A DNA stretch of 64,000 nucleotides from Saccharibacillus sp. CPCC 101409 (GTDB lineage Bacteria > Bacillota > Bacilli > Paenibacillales > Paenibacillaceae): positions 310,001-374,000 of the forward strand of contig NZ_JAULSA010000002.1 in NCBI RefSeq assembly GCF_030518235.1. Reading direction: 5' to 3'. Positions 54,816 to 62,532 of this stretch are shown in pieces. The notes under the pieces are model-generated. The model was not told the origin of the DNA and searched no databases. It was given only the letters and a program-made list of their open reading frames with translations. Within the stretch, counting starts at the first letter, position 1; each line of letters opens with the position of its first letter. Position numbers and translations under genes: made by a program.

Positions 54816-55622
54816 GTGGCCAAGCGCATCAAGAACACCGGAAGAAGAAAACGCAAGAATCCGCCGTGGATTACGGCCGTACAGATTGCGTTCGTCGCGC
54901 TGCTGCTGCTCTGGATGCAGTTTGCCGTGCAGAACGAATGGATCAGCCGCGTTTTCGTCGCTTCTCCTTCCCAGATCGTGGAGGAACTTCTCTATATGCT
55001 GAACGAGAACAGCCTGTGGCCGCATTTGAACGTTTCGCTGCGGGAAGTCGCGCTGGGCTATGCGATTTCGGCTGTGGGCGGCATCGGTCTGGGCGTCGTA
55101 TTCGTCGCGTTTCCGCTGACGGAGAAGCTGCTCGATCCGCTGATGGCGGCGGTTATGGCAGTTCCCAAAACGGCGATCATGCCGCTGCTTATCGTCTGGT
55201 TCGGCGTCGGCTTCAAAAGCAAAGTCGTGCTGGTCGTGCTGTTTTGTTTCTTCAACGTGCTGTACAACACGGTAACCGGCGCCAAGCAGACGCGGACCGA
55301 ACATTTGAAGCTGGCGCGGGTATTCGAAGCGAGCCGGACGCAGACCGTATTCAAAGTTCTGCTGCCGTCCGCGCTTCCTTCGATCTTCAACGGACTGCGG
55401 GTGACGGCGGCAACCGCGATTACCGGCGTCGTGTTCGCCGAAATGGCGGCGGCGCGCAACGGTCTGGGCTACCTGCTCAACGAATCGCAGGCCGTGCTCA
55501 ATACGCCGCGATTGTATCTGGTCATTATTCTGGTAACCATTTTGTCGGTACTGTTCGTCGGACTGGTCAATCTGGCCGAGCGGATCATATGCCGCCGCTG
55601 GAAGCCGGACGCGGCGGTTTGA
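54816..55622 (+). CDS. ABC importer permease (SsuC/TauC type)
   Basis: A 268-residue six-span permease of the nitrate/sulfonate/taurine class. Marker stretches are VSLREVALGYAISAVGGIGL, MAVPKTAIMPLLIVWFGVGF and the EAA loop FEASRTQTVFKVLLPSALPS. I start at GTG 54816 because GAAAGGAGG lies 7 bases upstream; an ATG at 54756 overlapping the previous stop has no ribosome site. Partner genes are the binding protein and ATPase downstream. Confidence 0.9.
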   Translation: MAKRIKNTGRRKRKNPPWITAVQIAFVALLLLWMQFAVQNEWISRVFVASPSQIVEELLYMLNENSLWPHLNVSLREVALGYAISAVGGIGLGVVFVAFPLTEKLLDPLMAAVMAVPKTAIMPLLIVWFGVGFKSKVVLVVLFCFFNVLYNTVTGAKQTRTEHLKLARVFEASRTQTVFKVLLPSALPSIFNGLRVTAATAITGVVFAEMAAARNGLGYLLNESQAVLNTPRLYLVIILVTILSVLFVGLVNLAERIICRRWKPDAAV

Positions 55623-55639
55623 GCGGAAAGATTTCCGCT

Positions 55640-55663
55640 TCCGAATCGTCGTCGGACTTTTTT
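55640..55663 (+). terminator. Weak terminator or attenuator
   Basis: TCCGA/TCGGA with a 7-nt loop, then CTTTTTT, preceded by another short hairpin (GCGGAAA-GAT-TTCCGC). May lower read-through into the binding-protein gene or shape the mRNA. Confidence 0.35.
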
Positions 55664-55752
55664 GCTTCATTTTATAAAAAAATAACGGGTGCCCGACCAA
55701 CAAGGCCGCCCCATAACGATCCCGCATGCCGGGGCAGGGAGTGTGAGCAAGG

Positions 55753-56943
55753 ATGAATGCACGTCGAATTCTGATTATTGCAATGGGTCTGGTATTGGTT
55801 ATGGCGCTTGCGGCCTGCGGGAAGTCTGCGGACAACGGCGGTTCCGCCGCCGAAGGAGCGGCGGTGCAGGCGGACGCGGAGAAAAGCGCGGATGCGTCCG
55901 GCGCGCAAAGCGGCAGCGAAGAAGCCGGAGCGGACGATACGACCGGCGGCGAGGAGGCCGCGGCCGCGCAAACGTCCGATTCCAAAACAGATATCGCCGC
56001 GGGTATTCCGCCGTGGGAAGGACGCGACAACGAAGAAATCTCGCTGACCGCGGGCTTTGCCAAAGGCATGACGGGGATCGCCAACCAATTTGCGGTGTCC
56101 AAAGGCTGGTACGAAGACGCCGGCATCAAGCTCGATTTTGTGGATACGATCAATCCGGTCGCCGCGTTCGGCGCGGGCGAAGTCGATATCGCCGACGGCG
56201 ACCCGGGCACGTATATCCCGGCGATCGTCAACGGCGTTAAGATCAAAGTCGTCAGCAATATGTGGAGAAGCCGCGGCGCCTACTGGATTATCGCCAAGCC
56301 GGAAATCAAATCGTTCGCCGATCTCAAAGGCAAATCGGTCGGTTCGGCCATGCCGGTCGGCGGCATGCCGCTGACTCTGATGAAGGTGCTGTCCGAGAAC
56401 GGACTCGATCCGAAAAAAGACGTGACGCTGGTACCGAACGGCGTGTATCAGGCCGCTTACGCCACGCTGGAGTCCGGCGAAGTGGACGCGACCATTATTC
56501 ACCAGCCGTTCGCCACGCTCGCGGAGAAAGAAGGCAAAGGCACGGTGCTCGCCAAAACGTGGGAATTCATGCCGGATTATCAAACGGGCGTGCTGGTCGC
56601 GAGCGAGAAGCTGATCGACGAGCAGCCGGAAGCCGTGCAGCGCGTGCTTGAAGTGTATTTCTACGCCAACGAATACGCCAAAACGCATATGGACGAGTTT
56701 ATCCCGTGGGCCGCGGAGTATCTGGGGCTCGACGAAGCGACGGCGCGCGAAGCGATCGAATCGGAAATCGTGCTGTGGGAAAACGACCCGATCGTCGACC
56801 CGTCCCGCCTTCAGGTCACGGAGGATCTGCTGCACGAATACGGCATGCAGCGCGACGAGATTTCGGTCGACGGAACCGTGGATAACACCTTTGCCGAAGC
56901 GGTGGCGAAAGAACTCAAGCTGGGCAAGTACAAAGCGGAATAA
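55753..56943 (+). CDS. ABC importer binding lipoprotein (SsuA/NMT1 type)
   Basis: A 396-residue lipoprotein with lipobox ALAAC (Cys22) and an unusually long, acidic Ala/Ser/Glu linker to about residue 80. The fold has NQFAVSKGWYEDAGIKLDFV, GEVDIADGDPGTYIPAIVNG and DLKGKSVGSAMPVGG, typical of substrate-binding proteins for sulfonates, taurine, nitrate or pyrimidine precursors. Only AAGG stands before the ATG, which is weak. With the permease and ATPase it makes a complete importer. Confidence 0.88.
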   Translation: MNARRILIIAMGLVLVMALAACGKSADNGGSAAEGAAVQADAEKSADASGAQSGSEEAGADDTTGGEEAAAAQTSDSKTDIAAGIPPWEGRDNEEISLTAGFAKGMTGIANQFAVSKGWYEDAGIKLDFVDTINPVAAFGAGEVDIADGDPGTYIPAIVNGVKIKVVSNMWRSRGAYWIIAKPEIKSFADLKGKSVGSAMPVGGMPLTLMKVLSENGLDPKKDVTLVPNGVYQAAYATLESGEVDATIIHQPFATLAEKEGKGTVLAKTWEFMPDYQTGVLVASEKLIDEQPEAVQRVLEVYFYANEYAKTHMDEFIPWAAEYLGLDEATAREAIESEIVLWENDPIVDPSRLQVTEDLLHEYGMQRDEISVDGTVDNTFAEAVAKELKLGKYKAE

Positions 56944-57018
56944 GCGCGGCGAAGCGGCCGGAAAGCAACGGGAAACGGGAGAACGCAAAACTCGGGATAA
57001 GCAGGGAGGGGATCGGGC

Positions 57019-57798
57019 GTGCCGACGATCGAGATTCGAAATATTACCAAAGAATACGAAAGCGAAGGCGAAGAGCGGACCTACGCGCTTCAAGACATCA
57101 ATCTGACCGTGCAGGACGGCGAATTTCTGTGCATCCTCGGACCGAGCGGCTGCGGCAAAAGCACGCTGCTGGAAATTACCGCCGGGCTGCTGCCCCAGAC
57201 CGGCGGCGAGATTCTGCTGGACGACGCCCTGCAGTCGGGCACAAGCCGCGATATCGGCGTCGTATTTCAGGATTCGGCGCTGCTGCCCTGGCGCAGTATC
57301 CGCCGCAATATCGAATTCGGCATGGAGGTTGCGGGCGTCGGGCGCGAAGAACGCCGCGCCCGCGCGCGTGAAACGATCGAGTTTGTGGGCCTCAAAGGCT
57401 TCGAAGATAAATTTCCGCACCAGCTGTCGGGCGGGATGCGCCAGCGCGCCGGGCTGGCCCGGACGCTGGTCGCCAATCCTCGCGTAATCCTGATGGACGA
57501 ACCGTTCAGCGCGGTCGATCATCTGACCCGGCTGACGCTTCAGGACGAGATCGTCCGCATCTGGCAGCGGGAGCGTAAAACGATCCTCTTTATTACGCAC
57601 GATGTGGCCGAAGCCGTTTATCTCGCTTCGCGAATCGTGCTGCTGAGTCCGCGCCCGGGGAAAATCCGCAAGATCTTCGACGTGCCGTTCGAGCGTCCGC
57701 GCAGCCGAAGCGACGCGGAACTGCTGAGCATCGTCGAGCGGATCTATGTGGAGATCAACAAGCCGGCTTCGGACGAAGAAACGGAATATTCGATTTGA
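57019..57798 (+). CDS. ABC importer ATPase (SsuB/TauB type)
   Basis: A 259-residue ATPase. Walker A GPSGCGKST lies at 41-49, the Q-loop in FQDSALLPWRS, the signature LSGGMRQR at 136-143 and Walker B VILMDEP at 156-162, followed by THDVAEAVYLA. Start is GTG with GGGAGGGG upstream. It energises the import of the compound degraded by the enzymes of this operon. Confidence 0.94.
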   Translation: MPTIEIRNITKEYESEGEERTYALQDINLTVQDGEFLCILGPSGCGKSTLLEITAGLLPQTGGEILLDDALQSGTSRDIGVVFQDSALLPWRSIRRNIEFGMEVAGVGREERRARARETIEFVGLKGFEDKFPHQLSGGMRQRAGLARTLVANPRVILMDEPFSAVDHLTRLTLQDEIVRIWQRERKTILFITHDVAEAVYLASRIVLLSPRPGKIRKIFDVPFERPRSRSDAELLSIVERIYVEINKPASDEETEYSI

Positions 57799-57856
57799 CC
57801 CGCTGCAATAAATAGAAGTGCAATCAAGCGCGCAGAGCGCAAAGGAGGCGGAAACG

Positions 57857-58549
57857 ATGAATATCCTGATCACAGGCGGGAGCCGGGGCATCGGGCTGGC
57901 GATCGCCCGCGAGCTGGCTGCGGCCGGGCACCGGCTGCTGCTGACGGGACGCAGCGAGCAGTCGCTGGCCGAAGCGCGTTCGGCGCTCGGCGAAGAAACG
58001 CTGGTTTACGCGCACGACCGGACCCTGGGCGGGGCGGCGGAGAAGACCGCCGCTTTCGCGCGGGAACGGGGCTTCGAGCCGGATGTGCTGATTCTGAACG
58101 CGGCGTCGTTCTACGATGCCACCCGCTCGGTGGTGGAGCCGGGCGCGGAAGAGCTGGAACGCATCCTGCGGGCGAATGTGATTGCGAATTACGAATGGAC
58201 GCGAACGTTCGCGCCGCTGCTTGAAGGCGGCCGTTATCCGCGCATTATCCTGATCGGCTCGACCGCTTCGCTGCGCGCCGATACCTCGCTGTACGGCATT
58301 TCCAAAGCGGCGCTGCGCAATTACGCGCTCGGCCTGCGGGAAGAACTGAAGACGTCGGGCATCGGCGTGACGCTGATCAATCCGGGCGGGACGTTTACGG
58401 AGCGGCGGGTGCCCGGCGGAGAGATCGGGCCGGACCGTTTGCTGGAAAGCCGCGATATCGCGCTGCTGACCGCCGCCCTGCTGACGCTCAGCCCGCAGGC
58501 CGTGGTGGAAGAATTGACGGTCCGGCCGATGCTCGGCGACACTTTCTAA
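57857..58549 (+). CDS. Short-chain dehydrogenase/reductase
   Basis: A 230-residue SDR with the cofactor motif TGGSRGIG (6-13), NAAS at about 81-84, and the catalytic Ser135, Tyr146 and Lys150 (YGISK). AAAGGAGG precedes the ATG. It is the last structural gene before marR. The oxidised or reduced substrate is unknown; it is presumably an intermediate of the same pathway. Confidence 0.9.
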   Translation: MNILITGGSRGIGLAIARELAAAGHRLLLTGRSEQSLAEARSALGEETLVYAHDRTLGGAAEKTAAFARERGFEPDVLILNAASFYDATRSVVEPGAEELERILRANVIANYEWTRTFAPLLEGGRYPRIILIGSTASLRADTSLYGISKAALRNYALGLREELKTSGIGVTLINPGGTFTERRVPGGEIGPDRLLESRDIALLTAALLTLSPQAVVEELTVRPMLGDTF

Positions 58550-58566
58550 AAAAATCCAATTGAACA

Positions 58567-58596
58567 TTGACTCGGGGCGAAAGGAGCGGATAAGAT
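58567..58596 (+). promoter_or_regulatory. Promoter of marR
   Basis: TTGACT (58567-58572), 18 bp, TAAGAT (58591-58596), directly after the SDR stop. Confidence 0.7.
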
Positions 58597-58605
58597 GAAA
58601 AGGAA

Positions 58606-58622
58606 TGTTTCGTAAGAAAACA
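58606..58622. promoter_or_regulatory. MarR-type operator (marR copy)
   Basis: TGTTTCGTAAGAAAACA, at the expected start of marR transcription; 14 of 17 identical to the site at 50758-50774. Confidence 0.75.
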
Positions 58623-58644
58623 AAATGTAAAAGGAGCGTTGTCG

Positions 58645-59097
58645 TTGGGGCAGTTTCACGTTCAGCTCGATTTGGCTCTGGGAAGAATGTTCGAAGTGTA
58701 TAATGCGTTGAACAAAAAGCCGAAAGAATATGCGCCCGGCATGCCGCTGTATCTGGCGGAAATCCATATGATCGAAGCGATCGGCCGGTATCCGGACTCG
58801 AAGCTTACGGACATTTCGCATATCCTCAACGTTACCAAAGGCACGGCTTCCAAGATGATCGCCAAATTGACGCAGAAGAATCTGGTGTCCAGGTACCAGC
58901 TGGAGGACAACAAGAAGGAAGTGTATGTTCGGCTCACCGAATCGGGACGCCGCGCTTTCGAAGGGCACGATAAACATCATGAATCCCGAAGCGCCGATAT
59001 CGACCGCGAGTTCGACAGCTACTCCGCCGAGGAGCAGGCGCTGATTCTGCATTTCGTGCAGAAATATACCGAAGAAATGAGCCGTTACCTGGAATAG
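58645..59097 (+). CDS. MarR-family transcriptional regulator
   Basis: A 150-residue winged-helix regulator. KLTDISHILNVTKGTASKMI is the recognition region and NLVSRYQLEDNKKEVYVRLT the wing. I place the start at the second TTG (58645), which is 8 bases from AAGGAG; the first is only 2 bases away. Matching palindromes at its own promoter and at the operon promoter 8 kb upstream suggest that it represses both. MarR proteins near acyl-CoA ligases often respond to the CoA ester or the free acid. Confidence 0.9.
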   Translation: MGQFHVQLDLALGRMFEVYNALNKKPKEYAPGMPLYLAEIHMIEAIGRYPDSKLTDISHILNVTKGTASKMIAKLTQKNLVSRYQLEDNKKEVYVRLTESGRRAFEGHDKHHESRSADIDREFDSYSAEEQALILHFVQKYTEEMSRYLE

Positions 59098-59118
59098 TTG
59101 AGTATGGCGCTTGTCGCG

Positions 59119-59248
59119 TAAAAATCCACTTTATGCTCGATTCGAAGGCCGAAACAGCGCCGGAAACGGGAATAGAGTGGATTTTTGCATCCGATCGCCG
59201 TTTTAGGGGACCGGGGACGAGAATAAAGCGGGGTTGTGCGGTTTATTC
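59119..59248. repeat. Intergenic repeat array E
   Basis: ATCCACTTTATG (59124-59135) recurs inverted as AATAGAGTGGAT (59171-59182), and again as AATAAAGCGGGG (59222-59233); the last two are 51 bp apart. The third unit also forms a GAATAAA/TTTATTC hairpin (59221-59248). It lies between marR and the convergent ChbG-like gene, with no terminator seen. Confidence 0.75.
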
Positions 59249-59281
59249 GATTTGGAGACCCGCCTCGGCCGGCGGTCGGTG

Positions 59282-60145
59282 CTACGCGCGAGCTTGTCCG
59301 CGCTGCAAATCCCTCAGCTCCCGCCAGCCGGTGAGCACGATGCTTTCTTCTTGGATAACGCTTTGCACCAGCGGGTCCAGGAACAGCTCGTAATCGAAGC
59401 GGCGGAATCTCCACGTATCCGTGATTCCTTTCAGTTCGTCCGTATCCAGCGAAGGATGGAACAGCATTTCGGTCAGGCCCGGCTCAAGGCCGCGCAGCAG
59501 CGTCAGCACGTTCTCGCGGACGGATTCGTAATCTTCGTCCGCGCCGTAGGAAAACGGCAGCCCAATTACATAGTCCGGGTGCAGCACGCCTTTCTCGCGG
59601 GCGAGCGCGGCGATCTCCGCTTCGCGTCCCGACGGATAAGCCGGACGCGCGGTGAAGCGGATCGGCAGTCCGAACTCCGCGGCCAGCTCGACCAGCAGCT
59701 CGTCGCGGCCGCCGCGCAGGCTGCCCATGTGGTTGTCGAGATGCGTCGGATCGACGCCCATCCGCCGGGCCAGTTCGATCTGCGCGATCAGCTCGGCGCG
59801 CAGCTGGCCGCGGTCGACACCCGGCATATGGCCGGTATCCGGCGGGAAATAGCCGAATGCGTCGACCAGCGTATTTACCGGCTGTCCCTGCAGCACCGGT
59901 CTCCACTTGTACGCGTCCCATTCGCTGGTCGAAGTCAGATGGACCCCCACATCCAGCGAAGGATCGAGCACGGCGGCTTTCGCCGCTTGCAGCGACCAGG
60001 GGCAGTTGACCATCAGCGTGGTGGACGTGATCGCGCCCCGCCGCCACAGGTCGAGTATCGCTTCGTTGGTCGAACGGCACATGCCGAAATCGTCGGCGTG
60101 CAGGATCAGGCGGCGCCGCGCAGAAGAACGGTCGAAAATATTCAT
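59282..60145 (-). CDS. ChbG/YdjC-family carbohydrate deacetylase
   Basis: A 287-residue protein of the ChbG/HpnK (YdjC) family, metal-dependent deacetylases of acetylated oligosaccharides. The metal site is visible as HADDFGMC and HLDNHMGSLRGG, with VGVHLT between. Length is typical. GGAGG precedes the ATG, which lies 2 bp after the DUF3021 stop, so it belongs to the LytTR operon. Substrate unknown; chitin-type disaccharides are the model. Confidence 0.88.
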   Translation of the reverse strand: MNIFDRSSARRRLILHADDFGMCRSTNEAILDLWRRGAITSTTLMVNCPWSLQAAKAAVLDPSLDVGVHLTSTSEWDAYKWRPVLQGQPVNTLVDAFGYFPPDTGHMPGVDRGQLRAELIAQIELARRMGVDPTHLDNHMGSLRGGRDELLVELAAEFGLPIRFTARPAYPSGREAEIAALAREKGVLHPDYVIGLPFSYGADEDYESVRENVLTLLRGLEPGLTEMLFHPSLDTDELKGITDTWRFRRFDYELFLDPLVQSVIQEESIVLTGWRELRDLQRGQARA

Positions 60146-60147
60146 GG

Positions 60148-60594
60148 TTATTTTTCCTCCGGTAAGTGTTTATGGTGCAGTTCTTGCAGGGCGCGATTGA
60201 AGATGCGGCTGGTTCGTTTATCGTTTATCCACAAGATCAGCATGACGGCGAAATACACGGCCGCGATGGACAGCGCGAGCGCCAGAGCGACGCCGACGCC
60301 GGTGAGTTCGCCGCCTGCGTAAACAAGCGAGACGATTCCGATTTCGAGCAGCAGCAGGTGAACGAGCTGACGCAGTATAGTCTGGCGCGGAGACAGTTCT
60401 TTGCTTGAGTAGTGGACCGTCTGCAGCAGCGCACCCAGCAGCCCGTAGATCAAAGGCGAGAAAAGAATCCCGTAGCCCAGCGATGCGTCGGGTTGGGCAT
60501 ACACGCCGACGATGCCCATCACGCCTGCGATGCACGCAACGGCGACAAAAAAGCTGGGGATGATCTGGGTCGTGAAAAAAGTTTTGAATTCCAT
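60148..60594 (-). CDS. DUF3021 membrane protein
   Basis: A 148-residue protein with four predicted membrane segments (IIPSFFVAVACIAGVMGIVG, LFSPLIYGLLGALLQTV, LLLLEIGIVSLVYAGGE, VALALALSIAAVYFAVMLIL). It matches DUF3021, which is usually paired with a LytTR regulator and thought to restrain it. Here it follows the LytTR gene after a single base. No enzymatic motif. Confidence 0.85.
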   Translation of the reverse strand: MEFKTFFTTQIIPSFFVAVACIAGVMGIVGVYAQPDASLGYGILFSPLIYGLLGALLQTVHYSSKELSPRQTILRQLVHLLLLEIGIVSLVYAGGELTGVGVALALALSIAAVYFAVMLILWINDKRTSRIFNRALQELHHKHLPEEK

Positions 60595-60595
60595 G

Positions 60596-61039
60596 CTATT
60601 TCCCTCCCAATACCGCTTTTTTTAGCGTGCCGGCATACTGACGAGAGATCATGATTTTTTCGCCGTTTTTCATGTGTGCGGTAAAGCGGCCGTTCAGGGC
60701 GGGGCTTATGCTGTCCAGCAGCATCAGGTTGAGCAAAGTCGATTTGGAGCCTCGCACGAAGAACTTGTCGCGATAGGCGTCTTCCAGAACGTATAAACGC
60801 GCTTTCACTTCAAAGATCCGCTGTTTCGTATAGGCAAAGACCCGTTCGCCAACCGCCTCGAAGTAGAAGACTTCGGACAAACGGAACGAATAGAACCGCT
60901 CGTCTTCCATCCCCGACAGCAGCGTGCCTTTACTGAGTACATAAGCTTCGATGTCTTTGATGTCAGGATTTTCTTTTACGCATTCGATAATCACCTGCTC
61001 GGCTTGTGGATCGGCAATGCGTTTGATCGTAACTTTCAT
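60596..61039 (-). CDS. LytTR-type DNA-binding regulator
   Basis: A 147-residue protein with an N-terminal region of about 40 residues and a LytTR domain (RLSEVFYFEAVGERVFAYTK, FFVRGSKSTLLNLMLLDSIS, ALNGRFTAHMKNGEKIMISR). It has no receiver domain, as in LytTR/DUF3021 modules. It begins 1 base after the esterase stop. It probably controls this operon, whose promoter carries an inverted repeat. Confidence 0.9.
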   Translation of the reverse strand: MKVTIKRIADPQAEQVIIECVKENPDIKDIEAYVLSKGTLLSGMEDERFYSFRLSEVFYFEAVGERVFAYTKQRIFEVKARLYVLEDAYRDKFFVRGSKSTLLNLMLLDSISPALNGRFTAHMKNGEKIMISRQYAGTLKKAVLGGK

Positions 61040-61040
61040 C

Positions 61041-62324
61041 TCAATAGGTCCTTTCGGAAGGCGGAGCCGGACCGTCTTTTAGCGTGTAATTGAAAAATTC
61101 CAGCACCAGCGCGTTCGTTGTTTCGATCCCGTAATAAGTATCGACCGTGCCCGAATCCAACAGCCTGCCGAGCACGGGAGAAGCAAGCGGCAGATCGGTA
61201 AAGCTCATATGGCCCGCTTTCCGCACGACCGCCCGATAGGAAGAAAGGGCATGTTTCGAAGCATGGGTATTCTCGTATTTTTCGCCGTAAAGCCGAGTTT
61301 CTTCATAATGGTCCTGCCGGTATAGATTGAACAGCGGCACGGGGTAAGGCGACTCGTTCAAAATGAAGTTTTCCCCGTCGAAGCCGACTCTTTCGCCCAG
61401 CATCGTTGCGTCCAGCACCGCGACGGCATCGATATCCGGCCGCTGCCTGCCGATCTCGGCGGAAGCCGCGCCTCCCAACGAATGTCCGAACAACCCGATC
61501 TTTTCCGGATCGATCCGCCGGAACACCGGATCTTCCGAAGCGATGCGAGCCCGACGGGAAAGGGTATCCATTACATAATGGATGTCCGCCAGCCGTACGT
61601 CCAGCCATTGATCGACAAGCGCCTGCTGCTCGGGCCCGTCTTCCATCTCATTGGCCGCGTAGACGCTCCGGATAAAATCGGTATCCGCCATAACGGGTCT
61701 TCCGTCCGGGCCGGGCACATAGAAAGAATGATACGGATGACCGATGCTGACCACCACATAGCCGTTGGAAGCCAGCTCTGTGAACGTGGACAGATTGCTG
61801 ATCGGAACGCCAAATGCGCCGTGCGAAAAAACGACCAGCGGATAAGTTCCTTCGTCTTCGGGATACCAGAAAGACGCCGTCACGAATCGGTTTGTCCCGT
61901 CTTCGGAAAAGGTCTCGATTCGATCGGGATCCGTCCAGACGTATTCGGCCGCAGCGACGGCATGGCTGCCGGTCACGACGGGCGGCGTATACGGCGGAAA
62001 AATCAGGACGGGAAGCAGCGCAAACAAATGCAGGATCACACTGCCCAGGAACGATCCGACCGCTTTTTTGGATGTTCGGGATATCCGGGCGCTGCGGCGA
62101 GCCATCGTCAGGCCGAGGATCGTCTGCAGCAGCAGAAGGGCGAAAATCCCGTAATAAAGAAAGCTCCACTCGAGAACGCCGAAGACGACGAGCAGGATCA
62201 GCAGCAGAATCTCCGCGGCGCGAACCCGACTTTTGACAAGCCGATGCCCAACTTGCGTTCGGATCGTTCGGATAAGAAAAACAAGATCCACCCCGACCAA
62301 CAACGCCAGAATCGTCATGCCCAT
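61041..62324 (-). CDS. Membrane-anchored alpha/beta hydrolase (PAF-acetylhydrolase-like)
   Basis: A 427-residue protein. About four N-terminal membrane segments (TILALLVGVDLVFLI, ILLLILLVVFGVLEW, FALLLLQTILGL, FLGSVILHLFALLPVLIF) precede an alpha/beta-hydrolase domain. Its oxyanion stretch is VVFSHGAFG, the nucleophile Ser282 lies in GHSLGG, Asp305 in AVLDATM, and a late His in RKAGHMSFTD. The fold is that of plasma-type PAF acetylhydrolase and dienelactone-like esterases. GGAGGTGAG supports the start. First gene of the minus-strand operon. Confidence 0.85.
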   Translation of the reverse strand: MGMTILALLVGVDLVFLIRTIRTQVGHRLVKSRVRAAEILLLILLVVFGVLEWSFLYYGIFALLLLQTILGLTMARRSARISRTSKKAVGSFLGSVILHLFALLPVLIFPPYTPPVVTGSHAVAAAEYVWTDPDRIETFSEDGTNRFVTASFWYPEDEGTYPLVVFSHGAFGVPISNLSTFTELASNGYVVVSIGHPYHSFYVPGPDGRPVMADTDFIRSVYAANEMEDGPEQQALVDQWLDVRLADIHYVMDTLSRRARIASEDPVFRRIDPEKIGLFGHSLGGAASAEIGRQRPDIDAVAVLDATMLGERVGFDGENFILNESPYPVPLFNLYRQDHYEETRLYGEKYENTHASKHALSSYRAVVRKAGHMSFTDLPLASPVLGRLLDSGTVDTYYGIETTNALVLEFFNYTLKDGPAPPSERTY

Positions 62325-62358
62325 TCTCTCACCTCCATGTGTGTTCCAACCGCTCCCC

Positions 62359-62387
62359 AGTATAGGGAGCATGCGGAAACTCCGCAA
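62359..62387 (-). promoter_or_regulatory. Promoter of the esterase-LytTR operon
   Basis: On the minus strand TTGCGG (62382-62387), 17 bp, TATACT (62359-62364). The inverted repeat GCTCCC/GGGAGC (62352-62370) spans the -10 box and may be a regulator site. Confidence 0.55.
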
Positions 62388-62532
62388 CGAATCGGAGGCA
62401 AGCTGCATTCTGACGGGACAAGATGCAAAGCGCGGCCGGAATCGGACCGAAAAAAGAACCGCATGCCGCCGCACCCCTGCCCCGGGATCGGGCCTTTGCT
62501 ATTGAAGCAAACAAGTGAAGCGAAACGAGCCG

